NCBI GenBank assembly: GCA_003864495.1
Contig: ML133456.1
Coordinates: forward strand, 3,163,255-3,227,254
Source of the DNA: Nemopilema nomurai
Lineage: Eukaryota; Cnidaria; Scyphozoa; Rhizostomeae; Rhizostomatidae
Direction of reading: 5' to 3'
DNA length: 64,000 bases
Shown: positions 35,557-46,153 of the stretch, piece after piece
Numbering within the stretch: the first letter of the stretch is position 1
Layout of the letters: every line of letters starts with the position of its first letter
Position numbers and translations under genes: made by a program
The notes under the pieces: model-generated
What the model was told of the DNA's origin: nothing
What the model saw: only the letters and a program-made list of their open reading frames with translations
The model's database searches: none

Positions 35557-36323
35557 TATTTGACCAGTAGGAGATACTAGGCCAGGTCAGGCTTGCTGAA
35601 CTGCTCAGATTTAGAACTAGGAAACTCAAGATAGTTCTCCTCCGCATGTCACAGGCGTACCCTCCCACTAGCCTTATAACCTCGATGGAACTATCGTATG
35701 GAACCCAAGACTAAACATACTAAGTAAATGCTTCTATTTAACTTCTTAATTTCAAAATCACGTTTTTGACTGATCTATGTATTGGGATTTTTAAAAAAAA
35801 GCTATAAAAAACTTGTAAGACACACAAAAAGTCTGTAATTAACTAATTAACGAGAAGCGGTTGTTGTCATAGCAACGAGTTCTCAAAATGCCATGCAAAT
35901 ATTTATCATGTTATAAACCTGTGATAAATTTAAAGTTTACTGAGCATGGAGCTATAATCATAATACGCGAGGTTCATTTTCCCCGAAACTTTATGTTTTA
36001 GGAACTGCCACTTTAGGTTAGGCGAAATTACTTGATGAATAAATTGTCAAAAACACCGATATTTCTTCCAAGTTATCTTTTGTTGAATGTCATCATACTG
36101 AAACAGAATGATGTGTCCATGCAGTGGACCAGATGGTGAATCAGATTTGGAATGCTTCGGACGAGAGCTCTGCTTTCCATTTTTAAATAAAATGCTGAGT
36201 GAACGCGACAAGCGCTTTTTGACCAAGCATGTGAAATGATGTCAGAAATCGAGGCAATAGCAAAATTTTATAAGCTTGATGGTAATCGGGCTGGGCAGCG
36301 AGTATGTTAAGTACCAAAAGGAC
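35557..36323. other. Upstream region of COMMD3
   Basis: This stretch lies immediately upstream of the COMMD3 start codon and should hold its promoter and 5' UTR. I see no TATA box at a defining position and no other gene. Confidence 0.4.
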
Positions 36324-36916
36324 GTGAAGGAAAGGATAGATAAAAGGAAACCTTGGATGTGTGAAGGAAAGGAGAGATAAAAGGAAACCTTGGATGTGTG
36401 AAGGAAAGGAGAGATAAAAGGAAACCTTGGATGTGTGAAGGAAAGGAGAGATAAAAGGAAACCTTGGATGTGTGAAGGAAAGGAGAGATAAAAGGAAACC
36501 TTGGATGTGTGAAGGAAAGGAGAGATAAAAGGAAACCTTGGATGTGTGAAGGAAAGGAGAGATAAAAGGAAACCTTGGATGTGTGAAGGAAAGGAGAGAT
36601 AAAAGGAAACCTTGGATGTGTGAAGGAAAGGAGAGATAAAAGGAAACCTTGGATGTGTGAAGGAAAGGAGAGATAAAAGGAAACCTTGGATGTGTGAAGG
36701 AAAGGAGAGATAAAAGGAAACCTTGGATGTGTGAAGGAAAGGAGAGATAAAAGGAAACCTTGGATGTGTGAAGGAAAGGAGAGATAAAAGGAAACCTTGG
36801 ATGTGTGAAGGAAAGGAGAGATAAAAGGAAACCTTGGATGTGTGAAGGAAAGGAGAGATAAAAGGAAACCTTGGATGTGTGAAGGAAAGGAGAGATAAAA
36901 GGAAACCTTGGATGTG
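36324..36916. repeat. 37-bp minisatellite, 16 copies
   Basis: The unit is 37 bp: AACCTTGGATGTGTGAAGGA followed by AAGGAGAGATAAAAGGA. The copies are almost identical except the first (GGATAGATAA). Since 37 is not a multiple of three, each open frame cycles through all three readings of the unit; the long minus-strand frames at 36183-37036 are artefacts. The array runs straight into a hAT transposase remnant at its right end. Confidence 0.97.
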
Positions 36917-37226
36917 CTTGCCCTCGCTGCTTGATATTCTGAACAAGAATGATTTGCACAATTTGTATGCTGACTTGTTTCGGGTTATAACAATTGTTCC
37001 GACCACCCCTGTTACTGTGGCATCATGTAAGCGCACTCACAGCAAAGTCAAGGTAATTAATAACTATTTACGGGCTGCTATGTCTCCTGACAGACCTGAA
37101 GATCTTGCAGGGCATTTTTTAAGGAATTTCAACTACTGGGGAAAATTTGCAAAAAGGGTCCAAAAGTGTAATAGCCAAAAGAAGCACACAGGTATATGCC
37201 GCTGTAAAACACACTGTTTTAATTAA
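36905..37226 (+). pseudogene. C-terminal fragment of a hAT transposase
   Basis: The frame reads LPSLLDILNKNDLHNLYADL, then ITIVPTTPVTVASCKRTHSK and VINNYLRAAMSPDRPEDL. This is the hAT dimerisation region, with the usual CERSFS motif replaced by CKRTHS. Only the C-terminus is present, and the 37-bp minisatellite occupies the position where the rest of the protein would be. Confidence 0.75.
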
Positions 37227-37884
37227 CGAATTTTCGTAGTTACAAGTTTTTAGCCACAGCACAAACATATAATAGTAAACTAAAGACAGCCATTGTCACT
37301 TTGAAAAAACTTTCTGACAAAATCTCTTTGTTTGTAAAGCTTACTACAAGGCTGTGCATTTCGCCTGTCTTTCTTCTTTAAAAACGTGAACACAGCCGGT
37401 CTTGGATCATAATAGGCAGTGCCTATCCCATTTAGAGATATGTTCATTACACCATTGATCGTCTCTTGATGCAAGGATGATCGTTTCACACTTTTGATGT
37501 TGTTGTAATGCGAGACTACTCTTATAGAAACGCGAGATTTTGATGTGCGGCGTTGCCTATCTTAATGACTTTCTGTGAGGACCCTCCGTTGACGAGTTGA
37601 ACTTCGATGTGGTCTTATTTAACGTGCAGAGAACACGGAGTCAGGCCGAGAGAGAGAAATGACGACGCGTTGTCTGTTGTTTTCTGTAGCTCTGTTTCTG
37701 ACTGACTCTGGCTTACTTTACAATTATATTTATACTGATATATCTAAGAATAAATTTGCTGACGAGGGATGAGAGAGGATGATGAAATGGTGATGTAATG
37801 CGGATGGAAAAATCTAGGCTGGGGAGCGAGAAACGATGTGTCAGCATGACATGGTGTGACAATGGAAAGTAGACAAAGGAGTCA
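37227..37884. other. Spacer between two hAT remnants
   Basis: I see no gene, RNA or repeat here. It is probably further decayed transposon sequence. Confidence 0.35.
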
Positions 37885-40023
37885 CTACACTCTTTCAGTC
37901 GCCATGCTGTGAGGGGTCAGTGTTAAGAAAGATGCCAGAAACTTTTTCATGATGCCTTGACTGGCTTGCGTCATTTTTCTCAATTTTAGGGCGTACACAG
38001 TTCCCGTGTCTTCAACATCAACGCTCTTCACCTCAGAAATCTTGCCCCACGAAGAACAAACATCAGCAACAAATTGTTCAGTCACTTGGCTACCAAACAT
38101 TTGTGACACCAGTTCTCTGCTGGATGTTATGAACACTTTTGGTGATTTAGCTTCCAGCACTGTCTTCAGACTGTTCATTGTTCCGTCATTTTCTATGTTC
38201 ATTCGCTTATGCAGGAAGTTGATGGCAGATTGTACAACTTCATTTCTAACTGCCTTGTTGTCTCTTCTCATCGCAGTGACAAAATGATTTCCCATTTTTC
38301 TCCTACATTGCTCTGCTTCGTTATTTGCGCTGTCTTCTTGCAATTTCCTTAAATGATCTTCTTCTTTACCACCTGGAATAGGCATTTGATCCATAATCTT
38401 GAGGTTTACGACACTGGAGTCCCTTGCTGTTATGACGTGTGGTAGTATGAGGTATGATTTTTGAAATATCTTTTGAAGCCTTTCAAATATCTTGCACAAA
38501 TCGTACATAAGTGTTGTCAGCCATAGTTGCTGCGAAATAGCATTCCATTTTTGCATAAAACCACGTGCCATGGCACATTCTTTTTTATCTGATGCGATTT
38601 CACCACTAACCATTTTCTCCCACACTTTCGTAGCTGCCTTAAGATTATGCAAAACAGCCCTGATCAGATTAAGTGTGTGCTGCGCAAATCTAACCTCAAA
38701 ATGTTTTGGGAACGTCAAGCAACGTTCATCTTCTTGATGAAGTAATTTCGTTCTTCGTGGAGATGTTCTAAAAAAGTTGACCAAAGCTAGCAAATTGCTC
38801 AACCAGATCAGGCACTTCTGCTTGCAAAGATTCGAGAGCCAAATCTGATCTATGACATACACACCAAGCAGTCAGAATGTCCCTGCCAACATGATCTTTC
38901 AGCAATTTCCAGAGACCTCCTTTTCTTTCCTGTATTGGCACTTTCCCCATCAGTCGTAACGCCAACCAGTTTTTCTGTGTCTACGTTCACTGATTCCAAA
39001 CAACTGATCAGTGAGTCTAACAGTCCAGCCGCACCACCCCTGTCACTGCTTGCAACTCAAAGAAATACAGTTTTAACGCAGACTTCATCGATTGGCACAT
39101 ACCTTGCTGTTATGAACTTGGAGTCAATTTGCTGTCTATCAGAACTTCCATCAATTTGTAAGGAATAACAAATGCAGTTTTTCAATTCAGCTGCAACTTT
39201 TTCCATTTCAAATTTAACAACAATATTTCTCATTTCAGCATAGCTGACGGGATCTCGGTAATGATAAAAGCTTGACTTCTCGGAACCAACAAAATCAGCA
39301 TCTCACCCTTCTGATTGAAAAACTCGCATTAAATTATTTCTATGCTCGAAAGAAAGAGATCTTGATGGCCAACTTCTTGCACTTAGTGTTTCGGCTCTGC
39401 AGTCATTGTAGACATCCACAGCCAATCTAAGAAGAAATTCCAAAGTTTCTTTCTTGTGTTTTTCAATCATCCTCACCCATGGATGATCTGTTGACATACT
39501 CCTCCATGTATCTTCGTGCTCCTTCGACCTTTTGGATTCATTGTGCGAAGGCGACTCTAAATGATCTATTACCCATTTCAGTTTTTCTTTCCCGTCAATT
39601 CGTACTCCAGATGCCATAGGCAGGCGTCCATTGACCGAGAATTTTACAACCTGTTCCTCGTATTTCTTACACAACTCACATGTCAACCTGGCGTCGCTTC
39701 TTGTTTTTCATTTCTGTATGAATTTTAAGACAGCACCCTGACAAAATTAACCAGCTTGAGTCAAGTTTCTTCCCTTTGTACCACATCGAATTCGCCTCAC
39801 CTTCTTTGCCTTCAGGCTGCTTGATTTCGTTTTGTTTGTCATTTTGCTCATTCTTTTCTTTCGAACTGGAAGCAAATTTTTCTTCCCCAACGTGCACAAC
39901 TTCAGGGGCTTCAATTGATTCCTTGGATATCGACGATGAGGGTTTCACAGTTTGTTGGGAAAACATTCCAACCAATGATTTCTGTCCTGGGGCCAATGCT
40001 GCTGCAACTAAAGCATAGCGCAC
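37885..40023 (-). pseudogene. Broken hAT transposase (KIAA1586/ZNF862-like family)
   Basis: The minus-strand pieces, in order, are as follows. 40023-39676 starts MRYALVAAALAPGQ and has a lysine- and glutamate-rich low-complexity part. 39686-39303 is a zinc-finger-like N-terminal part with CELCKKYE and KLKWVIDHLESPSHNESK. Around 38965-38768 is the catalytic-region stretch ending TDGESAN, followed by KGGLWKLLKDHVGRDILTA and CHRSDLALESLQAEVPDL. 38862-37885 is a long central to C-terminal part ending PHSMATERV and a stop. At least three frame changes separate the pieces. The family is hAT-superfamily transposases and their domesticated relatives. The disruptions argue for a dead copy, although the 325-codon final segment is notably intact. 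Confidence 0.75.
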
Positions 40024-40264
40024 ACTAGCGATTTTTGTCGCCAGCGACGCCGAGTTTTGTCGCTGGCGACTAAAATCGCTAGTCTGCGGGGAAAATCAGC
40101 ACGAGATTTTTGCCGCCAGCGACAGAAACAAATATCTAGCATGTTAGATATTTGTTTTTGTCGCCAGCGACTAAAAACAGGAAATGGCAAGTGTGCGGGG
40201 CGCAAAAACAAATTCTTGTTGATCAGCCAATCAAAATGGGTTTAAAAGCACGCGGAAAGTGTTG

Positions 40265-40471
40265 ATGAATGTTGTGAAATTTGACAAAATGGAGGTCGCT
40301 GGAACAACTATGTTTTCGTGGACAACCGAAAAAGAGGATTTGTTGGTTGATTTGTGGCGCGAGAAACCCTGCCTGTACGCCATCTCATCTCCACAATATG
40401 CCGATAGAACGGCAAAAGCTGCAGCCATCGCTGAACTTGCTGAAACTCTTGGGGCAACGGGTGGGTGCTAG
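40265..40471 (+). pseudogene. MADF/Myb-SANT-like accessory protein fragment of the Harbinger element
   Basis: The frame contains FSWTTEKEDLLVDLWREKPC followed by LYAISSPQYADRTAKAAAI and AELAETLGATGG. This is the first part of the DNA-binding accessory protein usually encoded beside PIF/Harbinger transposases. It stops after about 70 codons, and only this N-terminal domain is present. Confidence 0.6.
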
Positions 40472-40639
40472 TGCTTATTATTTACGTATAGCCTCATTTC
40501 ACAAAATGAATTTTCGCTTCGTTTGATTTATCCTTTAGCAGTATGGGTTCCCATAAAGCAAAAATTCTCGTTCGATGTAGGTTTTATTTACTACTAGCAA
40601 CTACTGTAATTTAAGTAAGGCAAATTTACAATTTTGGGC

Positions 40640-40891
40640 CTATTTGTGAAATGTTGTTTCGTTCATACGAAAGAAGCGTCGATACATTGCTCTATCTTCC
40701 TGTTCCAGTTCTGAAACCAAATTATTGAATGCACCCTGTTCTTTTCTTCGACCAATCCAAGACCTCACCCACATGGTTTTTCTTCTTCTATTACGTCTCC
40801 TTCTTCGAAGGATAATCAAAGCTGCCAATATTTTCAATCTTTTCTGTCTAAATTTTCCCATTCCGTAATTTCTGAGGATGTCCAGGTACAT
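40640..40891 (-). pseudogene. N-terminal fragment of a PIF/Harbinger transposase
   Basis: The minus-strand frame has a basic stretch, then MWVRSWIGRRKEQGAFNNLV and SELEQEDRAMYRRFFRMNET. This matches the conserved start of HARBI1-like transposases (W-V-R-P/S-W ... G-A-x-N-L-V ... F-F-R-M). The DDE catalytic part is absent. Confidence 0.7.
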
Positions 40892-41698
40892 GCATTGGTT
40901 ATAAAAAACGTGCTTGTTAAATTCCTGCCTTCTTTAATCGAGGCTCATTATGAGATCGAGACCAAAAATCATTGGCTAATGCAGAAAAGATCGCAAGTGT
41001 GCGGGGAAGAACCTTCAGTCGCCAGCGACAAAAATCGCCGTCGCTGGCGACAAAAATCGCCGTCGCTGGCGACAAAAATCTTGTTTTCGTTTCTTTTATC
41101 GTTTCCACATTTCTGTTTTCGTTTCATTTTGCTCTTCGTTGCACTTGCGAAAATCAATTGCGAATGAATATTTCTAAACTTTTCCTTGACCTTGATATAC
41201 ATATATAGCGAATGTTCTGTCAATGATCACACATTTAAACAAAGAGCGTCAGAATGACGACATAGGTTCGATTGAGACAAAGGAATTACACAAGGGGGTG
41301 AATGAAAGCCGACATCCGCAACATCTGTTTTACTTTCACACGAGAGGACAAAAAACCTGAACGGAAAAAGAACAGAACAACAAAGGGGAGGAGGGGCCTG
41401 ATGTTATAAACAATACCAAATAAAACACCAAAGGCATTTGGGAGTAAAAACAAATTCTGTTTGTTTGCGTAAAGGCGGTTTTTAATTATCTTTCAATTTT
41501 GGAAACCGTTCACATCTTGAGTTTAGTTTATAAATTCAATAAACTTGATTTAAAAGTTGATTTTCAAAAAATAAATATGTAGGTAAGTGAGAGATGAAAG
41601 GGCCCCAACTACTGGGGAAATTCTGTGATTTTGGTGTTCACTACTGGGGAAAGCATTGGGCAATGCTCTGAGATCTTGTGCAAATAAGTAGTGAACGG

Positions 41699-43345
41699 CA
41701 GAGGCGGATCCAGAGTGAGTACCTAGGTGCCCGTAACTCACTCGTCAGCTTTCCAGAGTCAATGTATAGAAGATTGATAAAACATAAATACATTTCAGCA
41801 AAAGAATCTAGCAAAAAATCTGACAATGTACAGCCAGCTCCTTGATACTTGTTTCGCCTGAATCGCCCTTCTTGTCTTCTCTCCTATCCTCCTCCCTAAT
41901 CGAAATGAAAGCCGCCCATCTTTGGCAGCGATTTCTCTGCAACTGCGGGGGGAAAATATCTATACCTAGAACACGGAAATAAAAGTTTCGGGCTTCGGAA
42001 GTGAGTTGCATAAAACAATGGAAATCTTATTTGGAACGCGGATGGAACTCAGTCAGAACAGCATTTGGAACTCGGAAATGATACCATATAAGTAAGTAAA
42101 CAACACAATAATCCAGCCGTTTATTGGCTGCTTATTGTTTTTGATTGCATACCATCGGACCAGGACGCTCTGGCAGCTTGTCCAATTTTGAATTCAGAAT
42201 GGCGACTGCAGATGTTGATGTGGCAATCGCATCAGACTTTTGCCACCTTCGCAGCTGTCCAGCAGAAGAAATATCTTAGATTTATCCAAAACTAATTGGA
42301 GCAGTGAACACGCAGTTTGGCTGTCACGAGATGCTGTTGCAGAGTCTTTCTTAGCAGAGAAAATATCAAACAGAGTTGCAGAATCATGCTCTTGGAACCT
42401 GTCTGTTTACTCTAAAATTATTGGAGCAAAGTACGCACTACTCGTCTAAATTATTCGTTCTTCCATGTTATATTTGTATTGAGACTAAAATTGCCAAGGT
42501 TGATAAAATGGTGCCCTTAAAGGGGTGTATGAGGGGTGAATACTACATAAAATATATGATGCAACAACTAATTATGCAGACACCGCGAAGCAGGAGGGCT
42601 GGAGGCTTGAGCCCTCCCCCCACTCTTTGCAAAAATATCCAAATGTTATGCAATAAACTACCAGTGAAGCCTCATTTTATATGGTTTTAGCCCCCCCCCC
42701 ATTTTTTTAGACCCCCACTTTTCTCAACGCTCCGCGGTGCCTGTTATGGGCTGATCCAATCACAAATTTGGACTTTACGCAGTTGAGCAAAATTGTCAAT
42801 ATTTGTTTAAAAAAATGTGTTTGCAATTATAAACATAAAGCGGCTCTATTTCAAGTATGGCTCCAATAAAGCTTGAAATTTTAAGAAATTGATTTCTTCA
42901 ATTTCCCCCTCCCCATCTTTGCTCTAACCCTTCACTAATACCTGCTACGAATTATTTGAGCAATACTATTTCAAAACTTCTGCAATACAAAATAATAGAA
43001 AATTAATAATTCTTTATGTAAACAACTTTAGTTTAAAGTTGTAAACGTTGTAAACAACAGGGAATATAGTGTACGCTACAAACTTTGGGTACCAGAGTCT
43101 CCATAATTTTGTCACAGAAATATAGTTCGAATCTTGAGGCTCTGGTACCCAGGAAATATGCCACAGATCCTTTACCAAGATCAGAAAATACTCATGCAGC
43201 ATTTCGGGAACATTAAGTTATCATATAGTTTAATAATTCGGTCATGTTGTTAAATTTGCACTTTAACGAATAAGGCGTGGCTAAAAAAATTGTAAACACA
43301 CACCCTTTCGGAACTCAGTCAGATTTTTCTCTGGATCCGCCCCTG
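41699..43345. mobile_element. Non-autonomous hAT element with perfect 8-bp target duplication
   Basis: The left end CAGAGGCGGATCCAGAG and the right end (reverse CAGGGGCGGATCCAGAG) match 16 of 17 bases. The 8-bp direct repeat GTGAACGG flanks the element exactly (41691-41698 and 43346-43353). This end sequence and duplication length are diagnostic of the hAT superfamily. The 1647-bp body has only short broken frames (for example around 42199-42449) with no recognisable transposase. Confidence 0.92.
43086..43151. repeat. 12-bp perfect inverted repeat (hairpin) inside the hAT element
   Basis: TGGGTACCAGAG at 43086-43097 pairs perfectly with CTCTGGTACCCA at 43140-43151 across a 42-bp loop. It is internal to the non-autonomous hAT element. 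Its role is unknown. Confidence 0.6.
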
Positions 43346-43353
43346 GTGAACGG

Positions 43354-44398
43354 GAAATTGCCGATTACATCGTGCTAAGCTAGCTAACCACCGCAAGCTA
43401 TTGCTATAACTAATCGACTTTTTGAAATCTTGCATCTGGTACCAAGTTTATACGTACAAGTTTATATGTCAAAAAAGCCTTTCAGTAACTATTGAGACTT
43501 GACTAAAATTAACTGTCGCTATGGTAAATATCGGGACAGAATGCCTTAAACAAATTCAACTGCTGATAGAAATTGTTCAAATAGGATAAGAAATCTTAAT
43601 AAACTGTTTTCTCTCTCCGTCGATATTTTCACAATAAGGAGCTTTCTGTATTTTTGTAAAACCTTGTTTCTTGCCAAAAACAAGCTCTAGAACTGGCGTA
43701 ATTAGCTATCAGAATAAAAAATGAAGACAGTTTATTTTGAGAACAAAAAGATTTTGACGGCCAGGCTACTCTTAATGTAGACAAGCAATTGGAAAGCTAC
43801 CCTGGGCAAGCCTGAATTGCTGGAAACATAGTCATTTCCTATAGGTAAAAAGGTGTTTCAAATCATTGGAAAGGGTGTTTCCTACATTTAAAAGGGTGCT
43901 TCTTATCATTAAAAAGGGCACGGTCCTAAAAAATTTCGGGGCCCTGCCCCATGAGCACGCCTTGCAGCCGAAAACGCTCTTGGTATGAGAAAACAGACAA
44001 ACAAACAGACAGGTTTCCTGGTCGTGTGAAATGCTCCCCTGGCTCAATGTATGTATTACATTACTCCAAGGCTACAGTGTGCTTTGCAAGGTTCGGGTGA
44101 AATGAATCTTGAACCCAAGAACACTTGAAAGGGCCAATATGTAGACAAATGGACTCCATCTTCCGGCTTCACAATTTTTCGGTGCTTGAAGCCTAGGGAT
44201 TTCAGAATAGCTTTCTTGCTTGTTATGAACAAGGTTAGATGGAGCAGTAATGAACAAAGGAGAAAACATTAATTCTAAAAATTGCCTATTTTTTAAGTGA
44301 CCATAGTGACAAGAAGAGAGGAAAAGTGCTGGTTTCTGACATAGAAGTAATCTGAATGCAAATATAGCTCAGCGGATGTTAGAGTCCTCAGTAGCAGA
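43354..44398. other. Intergenic stretch
   Basis: No gene is seen. The part 43850-44050 contains a three-fold AAAGGGTG-type imperfect repeat. A tRNA A-box-like stretch at 44365 lacks the rest of a tRNA. Confidence 0.35.
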
Positions 44399-44706
44399 GA
44401 AAAGAAAGAAAGTTTTGCCGTGAGAAATTAAGTTTTGCCGTGAAAGAAGAAAGTTTTGCCGTAAGGAATAAAGTTTTGCCGTGAGAAATTAAGTTTTGCC
44501 GTGAAAAAAGAAAGTTTTACCGTGAGAAATTAAGTTTTGCCGTAAGGAATAAAGTTTTGCCGTGAGAAATTAAGTTTTGCCGTGAAAAAAGAAAGTTTTA
44601 CCGTGAGAAAGAAAGTTTTGCCGTAAGGAATAAAGTTTTGCCGTGAGAAATTAAGTTTTGCCGTGAAAAAAGAAAGTTTTACCGTGAGAAAGAAAGTTTT
44701 GCCGTG
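44399..44706. repeat. Minisatellite with about 18- to 21-bp units (AAGTTTTGCCGTGAGAAA)
   Basis: About 15 units share AAGTTTTGCCGT or AAGTTTTACCGT. They differ in the spacer (GAGAAATT, GAAAAAAGA, AAGGAATA). The last five or so units repeat a larger block, so the array has higher-order structure. Confidence 0.9.
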
Positions 44707-45373
44707 GCACCTGTGGGCCACCGTATAACCATCCTTTTAGCTGACCAACTTACAATACGAAAAGCAGAGATGGCCTTTCTGTTAGGTAATTCAAGATGGT
44801 TTTTCAAGCAAGCTATTGAAGTCTTTTGACTTACTTTTTCAAAAAAGGAGGCGTACTTGAAGCGTAGACCTTTCCTCCGACAAAATTACAATAACAGTGG
44901 CGGCCTGACTTTTTTCGTCTGGGGAGGCCAGCACGACGAAATTGGCAGTGTGGCAATTTTCTTACAACTTTAAAATTCAACAGTATTGAGGAAAGAAAAA
45001 CTGAAGCCTGAGTGAGCGCATTTGCAATATTTTTAACAAGAAAGAAAATAAGGAAGACAGAAAAAATGGCCGATAATTTCTGGCAATAATCATGATAAGA
45101 GAGTGATATTTTATATAAAACTGAAGGCCGAACCTGTGTAACAAGCCATTGAAAACACTTTATCACTGTACAGTTGCATTTTTCTTCAAAACAGAGCTAA
45201 ATTATATATACAGAAAAAAGCAAAATTGAAAAGATGGGCCTTTGGTGTACCAATTTTTTATCCAGATTGAACTTTAAACTGTGTACAGATACGAAATCTA
45301 TGGGAAGTGGCAGATTTTAGTAAAATGTTATAAAAGAGCCTTTAAAAGCTCATTGGAAGTTTTAGAGAACAAG

Positions 45374-45753
45374 TCAATTAATATGTTCCACATCAAGGGA
45401 AAGCAAAATTTCCTTTTCGATGGTCATTGCAAGCAGGGATTCTAATCTTTCTTGGATCATGCTTGATCGTATCCGTGTTTTGATCCTCTTTAATGCAGAA
45501 AATGACCACTGCTGACACGCATCACATGCATTATGCGGTCATAACGCTGGAGAAATGCCTTCAAACTCCCGGTAACTTCATCTCGCAGTTTGACACTTTT
45601 GAATGAAATTACATTCAATTTCTCCTCTTTTTGAATGGATTCGAAAAGGTCGTGGATCTTCTGTGACTTTTGGAAGAGATAATACCGCTTCTCGAGGTTA
45701 TCGAACAACTTGATAACTTGGATAGGTGAACCTGCTAAATCTGTATACAACAC
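45374..45753 (-). pseudogene. hAT transposase C-terminal fragment
   Basis: The minus-strand frame reads LFDNLEKRYYLFQKSQKIHD, then SIQKEEKLNVISFKSV, then after a frame change SFSALKRIKTRIRSSMIQER and LESLLAMTIEKEI before a stop. This is the C-terminal half of the TTF-domain hAT family, including its S-F-S-A-L-K-R-I-K dimerisation motif. The middle is deleted and the frame is broken. Confidence 0.75.
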
Positions 45754-46153
45754 ACACCTAAATAGTATACACCCAATGAATCACACAGTGGATGAATGAA
45801 TAGAAAAGGAAAACAACAGTGGAATCGCTACAAATGTCATAAGGATTTTGGCGCCCCTCTTAAACTTCGGCGCCCCTTCAAAAAACTCCGCTGGGGGGGG
45901 GGGGCCTGGCCCCTGTTTATCACAAGATACCTACAAGATGTCTTCTAACCAAAATGGTTGTATTGAAAAGAATTGATAAAAGGCCAGTTGAAAGAAAGTC
46001 TAGTTATCACATTTTATGAAAACAATTCACAAAACTATAGGCATATTTCAAAGAAGAGCAAGCCCAGGTAGAATTCTTACATCAGCAATGAAGCCTAGGT
46101 TGATGGTACAATAAATTTCAGTACAACTCTTAGTGTTTAAAAGATGGTTCTCA

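Larger units (their letters stand above)
40013..41084. mobile_element. PIF/Harbinger-type element with GTCGCCAGCGAC terminal repeats
   Basis: Both ends consist of repeated GTCGCCAGCGAC/GTCGCTGGCGAC motifs joined by AAAAATCGC. They are preceded or followed by related CAAGTGTGCGGGG stretches (40188-40200 and 40995-41008). Between them lie a plus-strand frame resembling a MADF/Myb-like accessory protein and a minus-strand frame resembling the N-terminus of a HARBI1-type transposase. The central part is missing, so the element is non-autonomous. I could not settle the exact ends or the target duplication. Confidence 0.7.

Noticed and set aside
36183..37036. Two 260-codon minus-strand frames rich in HTSKVSFYLSFPS
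   Set aside because: The 37-bp minisatellite is read through in all three phases, with no signal or family resemblance.
44362..44392. tRNA-like A box (ATAGCTCAGCGG)
   Set aside because: No pairing acceptor stem or B box follows at the right distance.
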